The notes beneath the pieces are model-generated. The model made no database searches, was not told the origin of the DNA, and saw only the letters and a program-made list of their open reading frames with translations. Source: Mesostigma viride (lineage: Eukaryota > Streptophyta > Mesostigmatophyceae > Mesostigmatales > Mesostigmataceae). Taken from it: a DNA stretch of 64,000 bases. The stretch is from assembly GCA_009746045.1 (NCBI GenBank), contig RPFO01000667.1, positions 4,248,862-4,312,861 on the forward strand, in the 5' to 3' direction. Made by a program: the position numbers and the translations under genes. This document shows, piece by piece, positions 44,310 to 56,479 of this stretch (position 1 is the first letter of the stretch; each line of letters begins with the position of its first letter).

Positions 44310-45250
44310 CGGTGTCCCACGCGCGGAACTGAACGGACCTCCTCCGCGTTGTAAGGACCTAATACCCGGCTCACCGGCCTCCCGGCTGGTGTCTGCTCCA
44401 CCGGCAGCCTAGGCGCACTACCACGGCGATACCACTGCAGGTTCCTGACCCACCGACTGCCACCACCCCGCCTGTCGTTCCGTGACCCCCGACCAATCTC
44501 AGCGAAGTCGTGTTCTGGCTCAAACGGGATATGCAACTCCGCCCTACGCCGAGCTGAGTAGCCCTCGTTTGTGCCGTCCCCTTCGTCAATCTGCTGTGAC
44601 GAACGAGCTATGATGCCCGTGGGGCGATCCACGAACTCGCTGTGAAAATCCTCGTCGGTGACGTCCCGACCGGTGATGACTGTCACCGTTGGCCCACACG
44701 CCCCCGGCCTGCTTTGCAACCTCGGTGTATCCAAGGTCGACCAAATGCCGGCTGGTCGTGTCGTGATCACCCAGTGATCGGCGTGACCACGCGCCTCTTG
44801 GGTCAAGATATTGACCAGGTGCTCACACGTCTGAGCTACCACTTCAGCCGAATCCCACGGACTGTCGGCTTCACGCGTCTGCGCGTCCCGTATAATATGT
44901 GACGCGTCGGTCCCCTCCCCCAGCGAGCTTGTCGCCACCCAGTGGTTGTACAATCTGGTACCACCTAAACAAATGGCCACCAGCTGGCTCAGCGTTTCAC
45001 GCGCTAAGTCCAGCGCCTGAATGGTGACGTGCCCGCCCTGGTACGCGACCTCCAAACTGTAGATCAACGAAGCTATTTCGTCGCGAATAGCGACAAGCCG
45101 CTCCGTGCAGACCCGACCCGTCTCCCCTGGCGACGTCGTCGCCCTTATCCTCATCACCACTGGGTCGTTTGCCGACGGCCCTGCTGCGTTTCCAAACACA
45201 GCAACCCAACCTCCTTCCGCAAGACCCCTCGCAACGTAGGCGGCCTGCAC
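44270..45250 (-). CDS. Extra 5' ORF of the copia element, unknown function
   Basis: A 326-codon open frame lies between the right LTR and gag on the coding strand and overlaps the gag start slightly. It contains LAEGGWVAVFGNAAGPSAND, HVTIQALDLARETLSQLVAI and an Arg-rich C-terminal part. No retroelement domain is recognised. Copia elements normally start with gag, so this is unusual. It could be an N-terminal extension of gag or a captured host sequence. Confidence 0.45.
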   Translation of the reverse strand: MQAAYVARGLAEGGWVAVFGNAAGPSANDPVVMRIRATTSPGETGRVCTERLVAIRDEIASLIYSLEVAYQGGHVTIQALDLARETLSQLVAICLGGTRLYNHWVATSSLGEGTDASHIIRDAQTREADSPWDSAEVVAQTCEHLVNILTQEARGHADHWVITTRPAGIWSTLDTPRLQSRPGACGPTVTVITGRDVTDEDFHSEFVDRPTGIIARSSQQIDEGDGTNEGYSARRRAELHIPFEPEHDFAEIGRGSRNDRRGGGSRWVRNLQWYRRGSAPRLPVEQTPAGRPVSRVLGPYNAEEVRSVPRVGHRWRAQRRSVRRRP

Positions 45251-46069
45251 AAACGTAGAAGCGTTGGATGGGTGGGAATAGGGGAAAAACGCGTTCTCGC
45301 GCGCTGGCGCCTCGGGAGCTGCTTCGTGCCCGGGGATGACTCAGGTGTCTCGACCCGAGCCTCGGCCGACATGAAAAACCTTGCACAACAGAAATGCAAT
45401 AGTACGAGTTAGCGAACAGCCAGAACTGTGAGTTCCTGGTCTCTCGCGCCACACAACGGGATGAGCCAAAGTTGCAAAGGCAGCAACCTTTTAACCCGTG
45501 CACCAAGCCACGACCACGGTGAGCGGTTCCACGACCAATGTGGGAGCCTCGGTTCGTGCTTGCCAAGATAGCTGGTCATCCCCCATGACCAAGCTATATC
45601 CTTTGCGTTGTTCCTCGTTCCCATCGGTGTGACGAGGCACGTGCAGGCAGGCAAGCAAATCCTCAACGTCCACTGGCATCAGTGCAGAGCCAGGACGAAC
45701 TGGATTTGCCTAGACTCTGCAACCTAGGAAGTACAGGACCTGTCACAAGCCTGCAAGGCCTAGTATCCTTGCAGACCTGTGCCAGTTCCTGTAGTCCACC
45801 AGTCACAGGCTGCTGCTCTTCTGGTCTACGTGGACCACAGTCACGTGATAGTCAGGCTAAGCCTGCGCAGGCACGGCCTGCCACGTGTCCTGTCCACTAC
45901 ACCAGAGGACTGTACCTCAGTCGGCCACGGACGGCTAGGACTTCGGGACCTCATATCTTTCTTGTCCCTTGTCTGTTTCAGGCGGTCAGCACGGCGTTGG
46001 AAAGGTCTTTCCAAACTGCATCCACTTAGCATATTGGTTGCCCAAAATGCTAACTGTAAGATACATGGC

Positions 46070-47570
46070 CGTGATAGATTCCTCAAAAGTCTTTGAAGAA
46101 AAGACTCCTTATCCTCCTCCTCGTTCTGTTTTACACCGTGTAGTTATCAAGGACGGTGCAGTTCCTACGCACTCTCCGATGTATAGAATGGGCCCTACCG
46201 AGTTAAAGGAACTAAAACAGATTTTAGTGTCATTATTAGAAGCAGGATTGATAGAGCCTAGTAACTCTCCCTACTCAGCTGGTGTCCTGTTAGTTCCTAA
46301 GCCAAATGGCAAGTTTCGCCTAGTTACTGATTATAGGAAGTTGAATGATATTACTGTGAAGTCTAAATACCCTCTACCTCGTATTGATGATATATTTAAT
46401 AAGGTTAAAGGTTCCACTTGTTTCACAGTACTGGATTGTGCGGATGGTTTTTGGCAGTTGCGGATAGCTCCTGAGGATTGCCATAAAACCGCCTTTGCTA
46501 CCCCCTTTGGTCATTACCAGTTTAGAGTAGTGGCTATGGGACTCTGTAACTCGCCTGCCTCTTTTCAAATGTTAATGAATGAAGTGCTTAGACCTGTTAT
46601 GGGAAATTCTCACCTTCCTCAGGTGTCCTCTGATTTAAAGGATCCTTCCTTCTCCTCTGTTTCCTTATCTGAGCATGACCGTTCTTGTGCTCAAGCGTAC
46701 TTAGATGATATTCTTATTTAAGCTCTCCTGATTTTGAAACGCACCTACGTGATTTAAAGAAAGTATTAGAAATAATGGCTGAAAATTCTTTGTGGGCGCG
46801 CCGTGCTAAAGTTCGTTCGGGTAGGAGTGTCCCATTTTTAGGGCACGTTCTGTCAGATGCCGGGGTCGCTACCGACCCGGATAAAACTAAGTCAATTCAG
46901 GAATGGCCTACCCCTACCGACGTTAAAGGTGTACGTAGTTTTCTCGGAATTGCTTCTTACTATAGGCGTTTTATCCCGCGTTTCGCAACTATAGCAGCCC
47001 CTATTAATCATTTATTAAAGAAGGATATCCCCTTTGTTTGGAGTAGTGAATGTCAGTCGGCTTTTCAGTGCCTAAAATCCCTACTCCTTTCCCCTCCTGT
47101 ACTCATCCTACCGGATACTACTAAACCCTTTGTTGTGGCTACAGATGCTAGTAAGGTAGCTATAGGTGGCGTCCTTCTCCAGGATCAGGGTCAGGGCTTA
47201 CAGCCAATTGAGTATATTTCTAGGACAATGCTCCCTGCGGAGCGTAACTATCCCGTACACCAGCAGACACTCTTAGCGGTGGTGTATTGTTGCCACGCGT
47301 GGCAGCACTTTCTTAAAGGTGCTCAATTTGATGTCTGCCTGAATGAACCCTGTGAACTAGATCCTTATAGATTAGTTATCCAAACGGATCACCGTCCCCT
47401 TACCCATCTTCTCTCCCAACCCAACCTTACCCCTCGGCAAGCGCGCTGGATGGAATTTTTAGCACAGTTTTCCCCTTTTAAACTTCAGTATGTCAAGGGT
47501 GTAGATAACATAGTACCAGATGCACTCTCTCGTCGTGCAGACTACTCCTTTTTCGAGGACCTTGATGTTC
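46070..47570 (+). CDS. RT and RNase H region of the outer gypsy element
   Basis: RT motifs: LIEPSNSPYSAGVLLVPK, VTDYRKLND, TVLDCADGFWQLRIAPED and YLDDILI (about 46,699-46,720). RNase H shows VVATDASKVAIGGVLLQDQG at about 47,132-47,190 and VKGVDNIVPDALSR near 47,500. The order is canonical Ty3/gypsy. Confidence 0.8.
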
Positions 47571-48049
47571 TCAATACTACTCTAGTTCCTACTACTATGG
47601 GTGTAACCCCTTATGGTGAACTACCTGATGATGAATCCTATGCCTACCTCTTTCATACAGCTGTTCGCATGCCTGATCTCCTTTCTCACGTAGGACTCTC
47701 TCTCCCGTGTGAGGCCCTTCCCGTGGCCTCGGTGGGGGGGAGGGGAAAAATAAAATTTCTATACCGCTTAGCCATATAGCGACTAGGTCAGGAAAGTCTT
47801 ATGAAAACGTAGTCCCTCTAGGACCTCCCCTTCTCTTTGGCAAGGCGGTAGGAGATCTCTTTAAACCTGTTCTGGATACCTCTGTAGCGATGCCTACCTC
47901 TGATCTTGAACGCCTTATTAGTAGATTTACGGCCACTGAGCCGGAAGCATTAGCTGCCATTGCTGCCCATCCCCAACAATTAGGCAAGCATCCTTGTAAA
48001 TTTGTAGGTGGGTTTTTATATGTGCAGGTAGCAGATTCTCCCCCTCAAT

Positions 48050-49420
48050 GGCGCCTGTATGTCCCTCCTATCTGTCGCTCCTCCTTGCTCTTTGAGTTGC
48101 ATGACTTAGCTGCTCATCAGGGTGGTAAACGGGTACGGGACTTAGTAGCCCGCTCTTATTACTGGCCTTCCCTTTAATTATAAGGATGTAGATGAGTATG
48201 TTAGAACTTGTCAATCTTGCCAGGAGATGAAACCCAATAACGTAGGACAGATAGCAGAACCTAGGACCTTGCCTGACCCCATCATGCCGTGGGATTCTAT
48301 CATGATGGATTTTGTAGGACCTTTTAAAAAGAATGATAGGGGCAATGCCCAAATCCTTGTGTTCATAGATCGTTTTACTCGTATGTGCCATCTTGTGCCG
48401 TGTCCTTTAGAACTCACAGCACGTGATTGCGCACGCCTATACCTCAATAATGTATACAGATATCATGGTTTGAGTAGGCAGTTTATTAGTGATAAGGATA
48501 AGTTATTTACCTCAGATTTTTGGCAGCAGTTTTTCGCTGCCATCGGTACCAAGGTTACCTACGGTACTGCCTACCACTCTTCCTCCTCTCATTTAGTAGA
48601 GCGTCTTAATAGGGTAGTAGAAGAAGCGCTTAGGCACTATGTTAATGGCTCGGGTAGTGATTGGGAGGATTATTTATGTTTGGTAGAGTTCTCCCTCAAC
48701 AATTGTCCCCAAGCTGCGCATGGATATACGCCCTTCTTCTTAGATACTGGTAGACAGCCTCTTACTCCTACCTCTCTCTTAGCTAGTCCTCTACGGGACA
48801 AGGATGATGTGTCCCGAGATACTGTAGAAGGTGTACAGTCCTTACTAGATAGAATGAAAACTGCTCATGACCACGCGATCTCAGGGTACCAAAAAGCTCA
48901 GTCTAAGTACCTTGCTAGGTTGCGTGCCTCCTTAGATAGAAGAGCACCTGAGATAGAAATAGGAGATCTAGTATTAGTAGAAGGCCCCCGTGTTGGCCGT
49001 TTTGCTCATAAGTTTGAAGCAGAACTTAAGGTCAAACTTAGGCCCGCCTTCTTAGGACCCTTCCATGTTTTGTCTAGAGTAGGAAATTTCCTATATAAAG
49101 TCGATATCCCTACCTCTTGGCAGACACATTCGAACACCTTCCATAGGAGCCAGCTAAAACTGTACCACCCTAGTACGTTCGCTGGTAGAGAGCTAGCGCC
49201 TGCCCCTTTAGAGCATAACCCTGACACTGGGGAAGTAGAAGACGAAGTAGAAAGCATCGTGGCCCATAGAGATATCAAAAAGGGCCGCGGTACCCAGCGT
49301 CAGTACAAAGTGAAGTGGATGTATGCTCGTAGTGAAGTAGATAAGGTCTGGTATACGGAAAGCGAGCTAGATGGGTGTAGTCGCTTGCTGCAGGAATATA
49401 AAACCCTGCACAAGCTTTAG
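48050..49420 (+). CDS. Integrase region with chromodomain, outer gypsy element
   Basis: The zinc-binding box reads ELHDLAAHQGGKRVRDLV, with CQSCQ in the next stretch. The catalytic core has WDSIMMDFVGPF, VFIDRFTRMCHLV, ISDKDKLFTSDFW and SSSHLVERLNRVVEEALRHY. At the C-terminus (about 49,250-49,420) ESIVAHRDIKKGRGTQRQYK and VKWMYARSEVDKVWYTESEL form a chromodomain-like fold. Chromodomains of this group steer insertion to marked chromatin. Confidence 0.8.
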
Positions 49421-49497
49421 CAGTAGACCTTCTCCTCTCTTATATTATGCCTGCTGTCGACGGGTGGTTGGTTGTCCCCCCCCCTCCGCAGCCGTCA

Positions 49498-50057
49498 TGT
49501 CAGAGCCTACCCCTCCGGCTGAGAGTTCGCTGCCGTCCCCGCCCCTACCGGACCCTGAGCTGTATTTCGAGGCCCTTCCGGGCCGCTGGGTGTCGCGGTC
49601 CAGTTATCCGGGTGGCGTTGTGCAGCCGGCCCTCCAGGCCCGACATGCGAGCTTAGTCAGGGCGGCCCTCTTTGGGGTCACGTGGTACGGTCCTTCCCCT
49701 GACGAGCCGCATCAGCTTGTTTTGCACGGGTTCGACGATGCCGGGCACTGTTTGTTAGGGTGTGGTTCCCGCTGTCCAGCCTTGGGACAGATAGATGCGG
49801 TTCTCCAGTGCTCCCGTGTGTTCTCCTACCTTTCTACCCCTGTGGGCCGCTCCTGCCTCCGGGAGGTGTTCCCCTGGCTTCCGGCTGAGGGTGAGGCTGA
49901 GATAGATGAGAACCCCTGCGACCTTCTGCGGGCCGTAGAATTCATGGAGATAGCTGATCAGTCGATGGGATTAGCAGTTGGTGGTCCTGCCCCTACGGGC
50001 GCCCCCTCCGAGGTACATTATACTCCAGATTATTCTGCCTCGAGCGCTGCGTCCGCC
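49498..50057 (+). CDS. Extra 3' ORF of the outer gypsy element, first segment
   Basis: The segment starts MSEPTPPAESSLPSPPLPDP and continues with RWVSRSSYPGGVVQPALQAR and HCLLGCGSRCPALGQID. It lies after the chromodomain. No family is recognised, and it has no clear signal peptide. The methyltransferase-bearing gypsy element is inserted at its right edge. Confidence 0.45.
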
Positions 50058-51318
50058 TGTCACGGACGCGAGCTATGTCATCCGGGCGCCCACTATGCAC
50101 AAGACCGGTGACGTGCGCAAGGAATTTGTTTTCTACGCATTTTCGACAAAGGCTAGTGACCGGGGGGGTACACTAGCGCTAGCAGCATAAGAGCGGACGA
50201 AAGTGTACGTGCGCGCGCGCCGGGCCAGGCACAGCTGGGCGCGCAGCACTGTCAGACTTGAGCGGACGGCAGCACAAGTGCGCAGCGTCGAGAGGATCAT
50301 ACGCGAGTTAGGACAGCTGGAGCTGGAGCTGGAGCTGGACTGCTGGACTTCAACAGCGCCAAGGCTATTGACAGGCCAGGTGTCTTTGTGGTGTAGAATA
50401 GCGGGTCAACGTTATGAGGACTGGACAGAAAATGGAAAAGGACAATTTGCGGTGCGGAGCCAGATCGCTGGAATGAATGCGAAATCGCTGGCAGCCCTAC
50501 AAAGGGATTTCTTCTAGAAAGGAACGATTGGACGCAATGTTTGCTGGGCCACTCACACGCAAGGTGTGAGCGTGCAGATTGTCTGAAGGATATTATGCTT
50601 CGACCTTGGTGGACGCGACTCAACTTGATGCCAGACATTTCCAGGGACAGAAATGCCGGAGCCTCTAGGAGATGAGATCGGCAACAGGGTAGCAATTTAG
50701 ATTTGTCGGGATGCCTTCCTGCTTTTGTTGGCATGTGTGGTAGAAAGCCAGGACGGCAACTGGAATGCGGTTTCTATTTGCATGGTTCAGGCAGCAAGAT
50801 AGTTTTGGCATTCCTGGCTGGACTGACAAGTGTGGCGTGTGTCATGCGTGTGGCATGACGAATGGTTTGGTTCATAGTCGAAGAGGACTCTCACGCAGCG
50901 TGTAGTCTCTTCGAGTCTCTCGTTAGTGGCCTTCGTGTTTCTCCCTTTCCTTGGGAGCAAGGCCGGTAGCATGTCATGGAGCGCTGCCTAACTGCGGGCT
51001 CGTGAGCATGGAGTGCATCGATATTGAGACTATCAACGTGTTGTAATTGTATTAACTTTCTCAATAAATTCCGCATGTGCGGCTTCATCATCAGACTGTG
51101 CAAAGTGTGTGTTGTGAAAGCATTGTTCTATAGCAGGGGAGGCAAAAGCACCCTCTTGCACCATCATATTGTCGCAATTAGAGTAGTTGGAGCGTCTAGC
51201 TAACGCCCCAGCAAGGATATTCAAACGCGGCACGCGACGGTACACAAGGGGATCAAGAAGGTGGTCATCAGGCACGAGGGACAGTTCCTTGTCCTCGGCT
51301 GAGAGCCCTCTTTTCATT
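50058..51318 (+). repeat. Left terminal block A of the methyltransferase gypsy element
   Basis: It matches 59,814-61,067 almost throughout, starting TGTCACGGACGCGAGC and ending GAGAGCCCTCTTTTCATTA. It contains AATAAA near 51,063. The block B that follows the right copy is absent here. Confidence 0.85.
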
Positions 51319-51591
51319 ACTCGAAGAGACTAGCTCCATCTGCAAAGGAACATTTTCATTTCAGCAAAGAGAGACGGTGTGCAGTTTTCTGGGGAAGACT
51401 AGCACACATAGTGGCCTGATCAACCATTAAGTCTTTCAGATTAGACCGTTGCTACTTGGTAGTGGTTGTGGCAGTTTATGTCATATCACACTAGGTCGGT
51501 CACAGCGTTTTTGGCAAGCCACGCAGGCTGTGCCAACACGGGCGTCGACACCGACGGGCAGGAGCTCTCCAGGGTCGATACCACCATCAAC

Positions 51592-54500
51592 ATGTCAGGA
51601 ACTGACCCCACAGCATCAGGCAGTGGTGGGTCAGCGCCGGCAGCTACGGGCGGTCAAGCAACTGACCCGCCCAGCGGTCGTCTCGGCACTAGTGCGGACA
51701 CCGCTTTGTTAGGTAATGGAGCGCCTTCCCTTTCTTCGGCAGGGGACGGTGGTGCTCTTACCCAAGTGCTGCGCCTGCTGCAAGAGCAAGCGGCAGAGCT
51801 GGCGGCACTCCGAGCTCAGCAAGCGACGCAGTTATCGCAACAGGCGACGCTTGTTGAAGAAACTGTGCGACTTGCTTTGGAGCGCGCGGAATCTACGGCT
51901 GAAGCGAGGCGTGCTACGGAGCGCGCTGAGCAACGGCGGCAGGCGGAGGCAACCACGGAAGCTGCACGCGCCTGCCAAGCTGCGGCCCAACGCGACGCCG
52001 AGGCCAGGCAGGCTGCCGACGAGGAGGCCGCTGCCGAGGAAGCGCGGCGACATGAGGCGCTGCGCGACCAACGCGGACACTTCGACGAAGAGCGCAGTGG
52101 GACAGGTCCACTACGCAACGTTGAGCCCAGTCAGCCACGCGTCGGACCAAGCGGTCAACGGCGGGGCGACGGGGAAATGGCGCAGGATGACGAGCTGCAG
52201 CCGAACGTCGGTCGGGTAGGCACCCGGTCGACTGCCGACGCATCTTATACGCTGGGGGGGAACCTACGGGCACCCAACCAAGGCACGTTATCGTGGCGCG
52301 GCGGGTATGGTGCAGCCCCCAGGGGGGGAGCATCAGGTGGCTTGTTTAGCACAGGTCGGCCACCCATGACGGCGGCAGCAACGCCGTTGGGTGGCACCGC
52401 AGGGCGGCCCAGGCTTGGCGGCACTCGGTCAGACTTCGGCTGGGGCCAAGTCGATCGGGAGGTAGCCAGCATACCATGGGGTGAGGGCGACGACGTCCAG
52501 CGACCCCACCGCATGCCGTACGGCGTGCATGGCGAATCCACTCGTGTGCCATCGCTGCCCAAGGTGGAGCTTCGCGAGAAGTTCACCTCAGCAGGCACGG
52601 GTGCGACTTTAGAGGAAGCCTATGAGCTCTTCCGAGCTCATTGTAACACTTATCGTTATGCCTCGGGGTATCCTCTTCGCCATGAGATGGTGATGGATTT
52701 TATTCACCTTTTTTTCCATGACCTGACCAAGAAGAAGGTCCAGGTTTTGGTCCAGCATTACCGAGCGCTCGTGGACCGATGTCATCGCACGGACATATGG
52801 TTTGCGCTCACGGACATGGGCACACCGGATCTCGACTCGATCATCTTCGATGTCGACCCGGCAGAGCAGCTGTGGCAGCAACTGCGGCTGGAGTACCCAG
52901 TTGAGCACGTCAAGGCCATCGCGGAATGGAATGGAGCGTTCACCGTCGCCGAGGGTGAGGATCCGGCTTTCTCCCTTGACCGGCTTCTCGCGTTTGCGGG
53001 CAAAGTGCCTGATTATACGCAGACCAAGGCTTGCCGGTTATGGCGGAGTGCAGTGCCCCTGCTGGCCATCGATCTTCCGGAGCCGCCCGGTGGGGAGTGG
53101 ACTTTGGTGACTCTCTGTGCAGCATTCAAGCGGCTGCTCAGGAAGCGTGCGGAAGGCGAGAAGGGTATCTCGTCTGAGCTGGCTGAGATGCGCAAGAAGA
53201 TGGCTGAGATGGAGAAGGCCATCGCGGTCAAGGGTGGCCAGCGGCTGCCTGGTGCGGGGCGCGGTGAATATGTCGGCACTCAGGGTGGTGGCAACGCCGG
53301 TCACGGGGGCAGCGGCGGTGGCGGTCAGGGGGCAGCGGCGGTGGCGGTCAGGGTGGTCAGTGGCGGTGTCAGTCGTGGTGGCGGCGGCAGTGGCTACGGT
53401 GGTCGGGGTCGCGGTGGTGGTCGAGGCGGAGGCGGTCGTCCGCCGTCATCGGATGGGACTCAGGAGGCGCAGGGCGTGCAAGGCGCGCTGGGCGCACCCA
53501 CCCCGTCACGCGGTAAATGTTACCTTTGCGACAAGGATGGGCACCTTAGTCGCGAGTGTCCAAGCCGCTGCACGAAGCCGCATGGGGCAGACACGAAGTG
53601 GCACCTGATGAACAAGTGTCCAGCCGCGGGCATCAAGACGGTCCACTTCGCCGAGATGGCGGGCAAGACCGACTCGATGGAAGCCCAGGTGGCTGCCATC
53701 AAGCATGGTGAGGAGGCGACGGCGCCCCCCAACCAATTCGCGACGGTGTACCGGGAGGACCCATTCTGGGCGCCCATGCCGGGTGACGTCGAGATCAACG
53801 CTGCGGAGGCTACCAAAGGCAAGCAGGCACGCAGCCCGCTTTCTTTTCAGCAGGCACCCATGTTGCCTGCCGGGCAGTTGCCCGCGTCCTTTTCCATGCC
53901 GCTGGCTGGGGTGCAATCTGCTTTTGAGCATGCGAACCCTGCTGGGCTGGAGCAGCGTAGGCGATTGGCGCCTGTGTACCCAATGCCGTTCATTGTGGAC
54001 GTACCCATGTTTTCAGCACGGCAGGTGGTCGACACCTTCGGGCAGAAGGGGGTTGAGTGGCTGGGGTCGGTTGTGTCCGAGATCCAGTTGTTCGCAGATG
54101 GGCATGATGTGCGCACCTTGCGCAATTCTGAGTCCGTCACCTACGGGCGTCAGCCGGTAGAAGCCGCAGTGCCCGTGGTGCAAGCGGGAGTGGTCAGCAC
54201 AAGTAGCCAGCAGCGCACTAGTGCAGTTCCCCAGGTTCCCACGGTGGTTCCATACCCCAATGGTGAGCCGTCCATAGCGTTCCAAGCAGTTGGAGCCTGT
54301 GGAGATGTATGGAGCGACATGGTGACATGTCCGTTGGTTGGCGCAGTCAAGCTTGATAGCGGTGCTCAGCCGCTAGTCATCAGCACAGACTTGGCCACCA
54401 TGCTGAACCTGACCTACGAGAACGGTGGCTTAGTAGAAAGCCCCGTGTCTGTGTCAGGTTGGCAGGGTCCGGCTAGTAAGCCGTACGCTATGACGGCGGT

Positions 54501-54660
54501 TAAAGTCAACGTGATTTTCAATCCGTTGCGCGCCTCTAGCATGACCACCGTGTCCGCGTATGCGCTGGTGGTCAACAAGTGTGGATATTCCGCACTACTC
54601 GGGGTGGATGTCCTTGCTCGCGCCATGGTTCAGGTGGACTATAGGGCGGAGGAGGCATCT
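51592..54660 (+). CDS. Gag and protease region of the methyltransferase gypsy element
   Basis: A likely start is the ATG at 51,592 (MSGTDPTASGSGG). A strong Ala/Glu/Arg coiled coil covers about 51,755-52,120. The helical gag domain lies at about 52,540-53,160 (LEEAYELFRAHCNTYRYA, VDPAEQLWQQLRLEYPVEHV). A Gly-rich segment and the knuckle CYLCDKDGHLSREC (about 53,519-53,562) follow. The protease has KLDSGAQPLVISTDLA at about 54,350-54,400 and SALLGVDVLARAMVQ near 54,590-54,635. Confidence 0.75.
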
Positions 54661-55059
54661 TACATCCCTGATTGGGATGGGGCTGGCCTGAAGCGGGCCA
54701 GTGTGCCGGTCTCATGCTTCAGTTCTTCAGCCGGGGCTGCACGCCTCAACCCTTCAGCGGCTGCGGGCGTGGTGGAGGTCAGCATGGTGGAGGTACGGGC
54801 GGCGGGCTCATCGGCGTGGGACAAGCATCGGACGGTGCTGCCTCAGCCAACGGCGAGCATTGCCAAGATGCGCACGCAGTGGTCGCTGGATGCTGTGACG
54901 TCCACGCGGCAGCTGGCTATGCGCAAGCGGGTGACTGAAGCCGTCATCACCATTCCTCAGATGGCCAGCCATGGCCTCACTTTGGTGCAACCGGGTGTCT
55001 CGGAGGCCCAAGGTAATTTTTCTGCTGCAATCTTACCGCAGGCCCCTGATTTTGCCAAG

Positions 55060-56030
55060 GGTGCGGTAGTGTTGGAACTGTTTGCGGGGATCGGAGGGGG
55101 CATTGCAGGCTTTTTGGCCGCAGGCGGCGTGTGCCGTAAACTCATCGCGGTAGAGCCATCGCACAAGGCGCGTCAGGTGTACTTCAGTCACTGTGGCGTG
55201 TTGTCGCGAGAGTATCCCGCGCAGTTTCCGCCATCAGCATGGCGTGACCCGTTTGGGGAATGTCCTCAAGATATCCGAGCCATCGGTGAGGTGCAGGTGC
55301 AGCAGTTGTTGCGCAGGCATCATGCCATCGACTTGGTAATTGCGGGTTGGGAGTGCCAGGGCCTGAGCCAGGCAGGGCAAGGGCGGGGGCTAGCCGATCC
55401 GCGTAGCGCGCTGTTCTGGGAACTGTTGCGTGTGGTGGGACTGTTGCAGTCGCGTCAGCCCCATCCGCCTGCGTATCTGTTTGAGAACGTTGTGGCGGGT
55501 GACAGCCCACATCAGGCGGTGCGGGAGGACTGGGCTACAATCGTGGCACTCCTGGGGGAGCCCATCGTGTGTGACAACGCAGGGCTGGGTGGGCTCACGC
55601 ATCGTTTGCGTGCCTATTGGACCAACGTGGCGTGTGCGACCGGTGTGCAGGCGGTCTTGGGGCCGTCGCAAGGCAGCATCCGAGTGTGTCTGCGGAGGTA
55701 GCATTGCCTTCCCACCTAGTCACGCAGAAGGTGGATAGCGAGGATCGCCCACCGTATGCACGCGTCAACCGGGTCGGGAGCCCCATGTGTGCACTGCCGA
55801 CCCTGGTCAGTTACCAAGGGTCGACAGCATACCGTGATCGGGGTAAGGGTCTCGTTTGGGACACTACCACCGGTCTGTTGGTGCAGCCACCCGCAGAATT
55901 TCGTGAGGCCAGCATGGGTTTTCATGTCGGGGCCTCGGCGCTGCCGGGCGTGCTCGAGAGTGAGCGCTGGTCTTTGATAGGCCAGGCTATGTCGGTGTTG
56001 CAGGTCGGGTATGTGCTGCTTGCATCGGTT
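55060..56030 (+). CDS. Cytosine-5 DNA methyltransferase domain inside the gypsy polyprotein region
   Basis: The domain transfers methyl groups from S-adenosylmethionine to cytosine in DNA. Seen in order are motif I (VVLELFAGIGGGIAGF), the AVEPSHKARQVYF block, motif IV with the catalytic Cys-Gln (DLVIAGWECQGLSQAG, then DPRSALFWELLRV), motif VI (YLFENVV), and motif VIII (THRLRAYWTNV). C-terminal motifs IX-X follow as LPTLVSYQGSTAYRD and MGFHVGASALPGV. It follows the protease directly in the gag-protease frame, so it is part of the element and not a flanking gene. C5 methyltransferases inside LTR retrotransposons are known from charophyte algae and dinoflagellates. Confidence 0.85.
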
Positions 56031-56149
56031 GCCGTGCGCCAGTCTGGGGGGGCGTCCCCAGCCAATCCGCCTCAGCAGGTTGAGGCGCGCGCAGCCAAAC
56101 TGAAGCGCCCTGCAGCGACGGGGACTTCATCAGCATGGGGGTGGCGTCT

Positions 56150-56225
56150 GCGACAGGTGTGGACTATCATTCTCATGACCGCCCTGCTGACCAGCACCGT
56201 GCTGGCCGGCGAGCCCACGCTGCAT
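56150..56225 (+). other. Hydrophobic segment between methyltransferase and RT
   Basis: The stretch VWTIILMTALLTSTVLAG lies between the methyltransferase and RT parts. It is long enough for one membrane span but may simply be a buried helix. Its role is unknown. Confidence 0.35.
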
Positions 56226-56479
56226 CGGGTAATACACCGTGCGGCACGCGAGGCTCCGGCGGTGGGTGTCACACCAGGTGTGGCAGCCTTTTCCTTGTTC
56301 CACGACGATGCGGCTAGGGCGCCGCATCTTGAGGCACATGCGGTAGCTGTGGGTGATCCCGCGGATACGCACCCCTGGGCTATTGGCGAACACCTTTCTG
56401 ATGCGCAGCGCTCAGCCATGCTAAAGTGGCTAGGCACTGCAAGGGGGGCCTTCGCTTTCACAAGTGATGAACTGGGGTG

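Larger units (their letters stand above)
37600..46055 (-). mobile_element. Ty1/copia-like element nested in the outer gypsy element
   Basis: LTRs at 37,600-38,246 and 45,407-46,055 (647 and 649 bases) differ at about four sites by eye, so the insertion is young. GTAAG is duplicated at 37,595-37,599 and 46,056-46,060. The LTR ends form a 7-base inverted repeat, AGTTAGC...GCTAACT, instead of TG...CA. On the minus strand the parts are an extra 5' ORF, gag, integrase, protease, RT and RNase H, in that order. A polypurine stretch (AAAAGAAGAAAGGG) lies just inside the left LTR. The coding part changes frame about three times; some changes may be programmed, so it is partly broken or uses frameshifting. 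Confidence 0.85.

Noticed and set aside
55060-56030. Host DNA methyltransferase gene captured by chance between two repeats
   Set aside because: The domain continues in the same frame as gag and protease and is followed by RT, all within one pair of target duplications.
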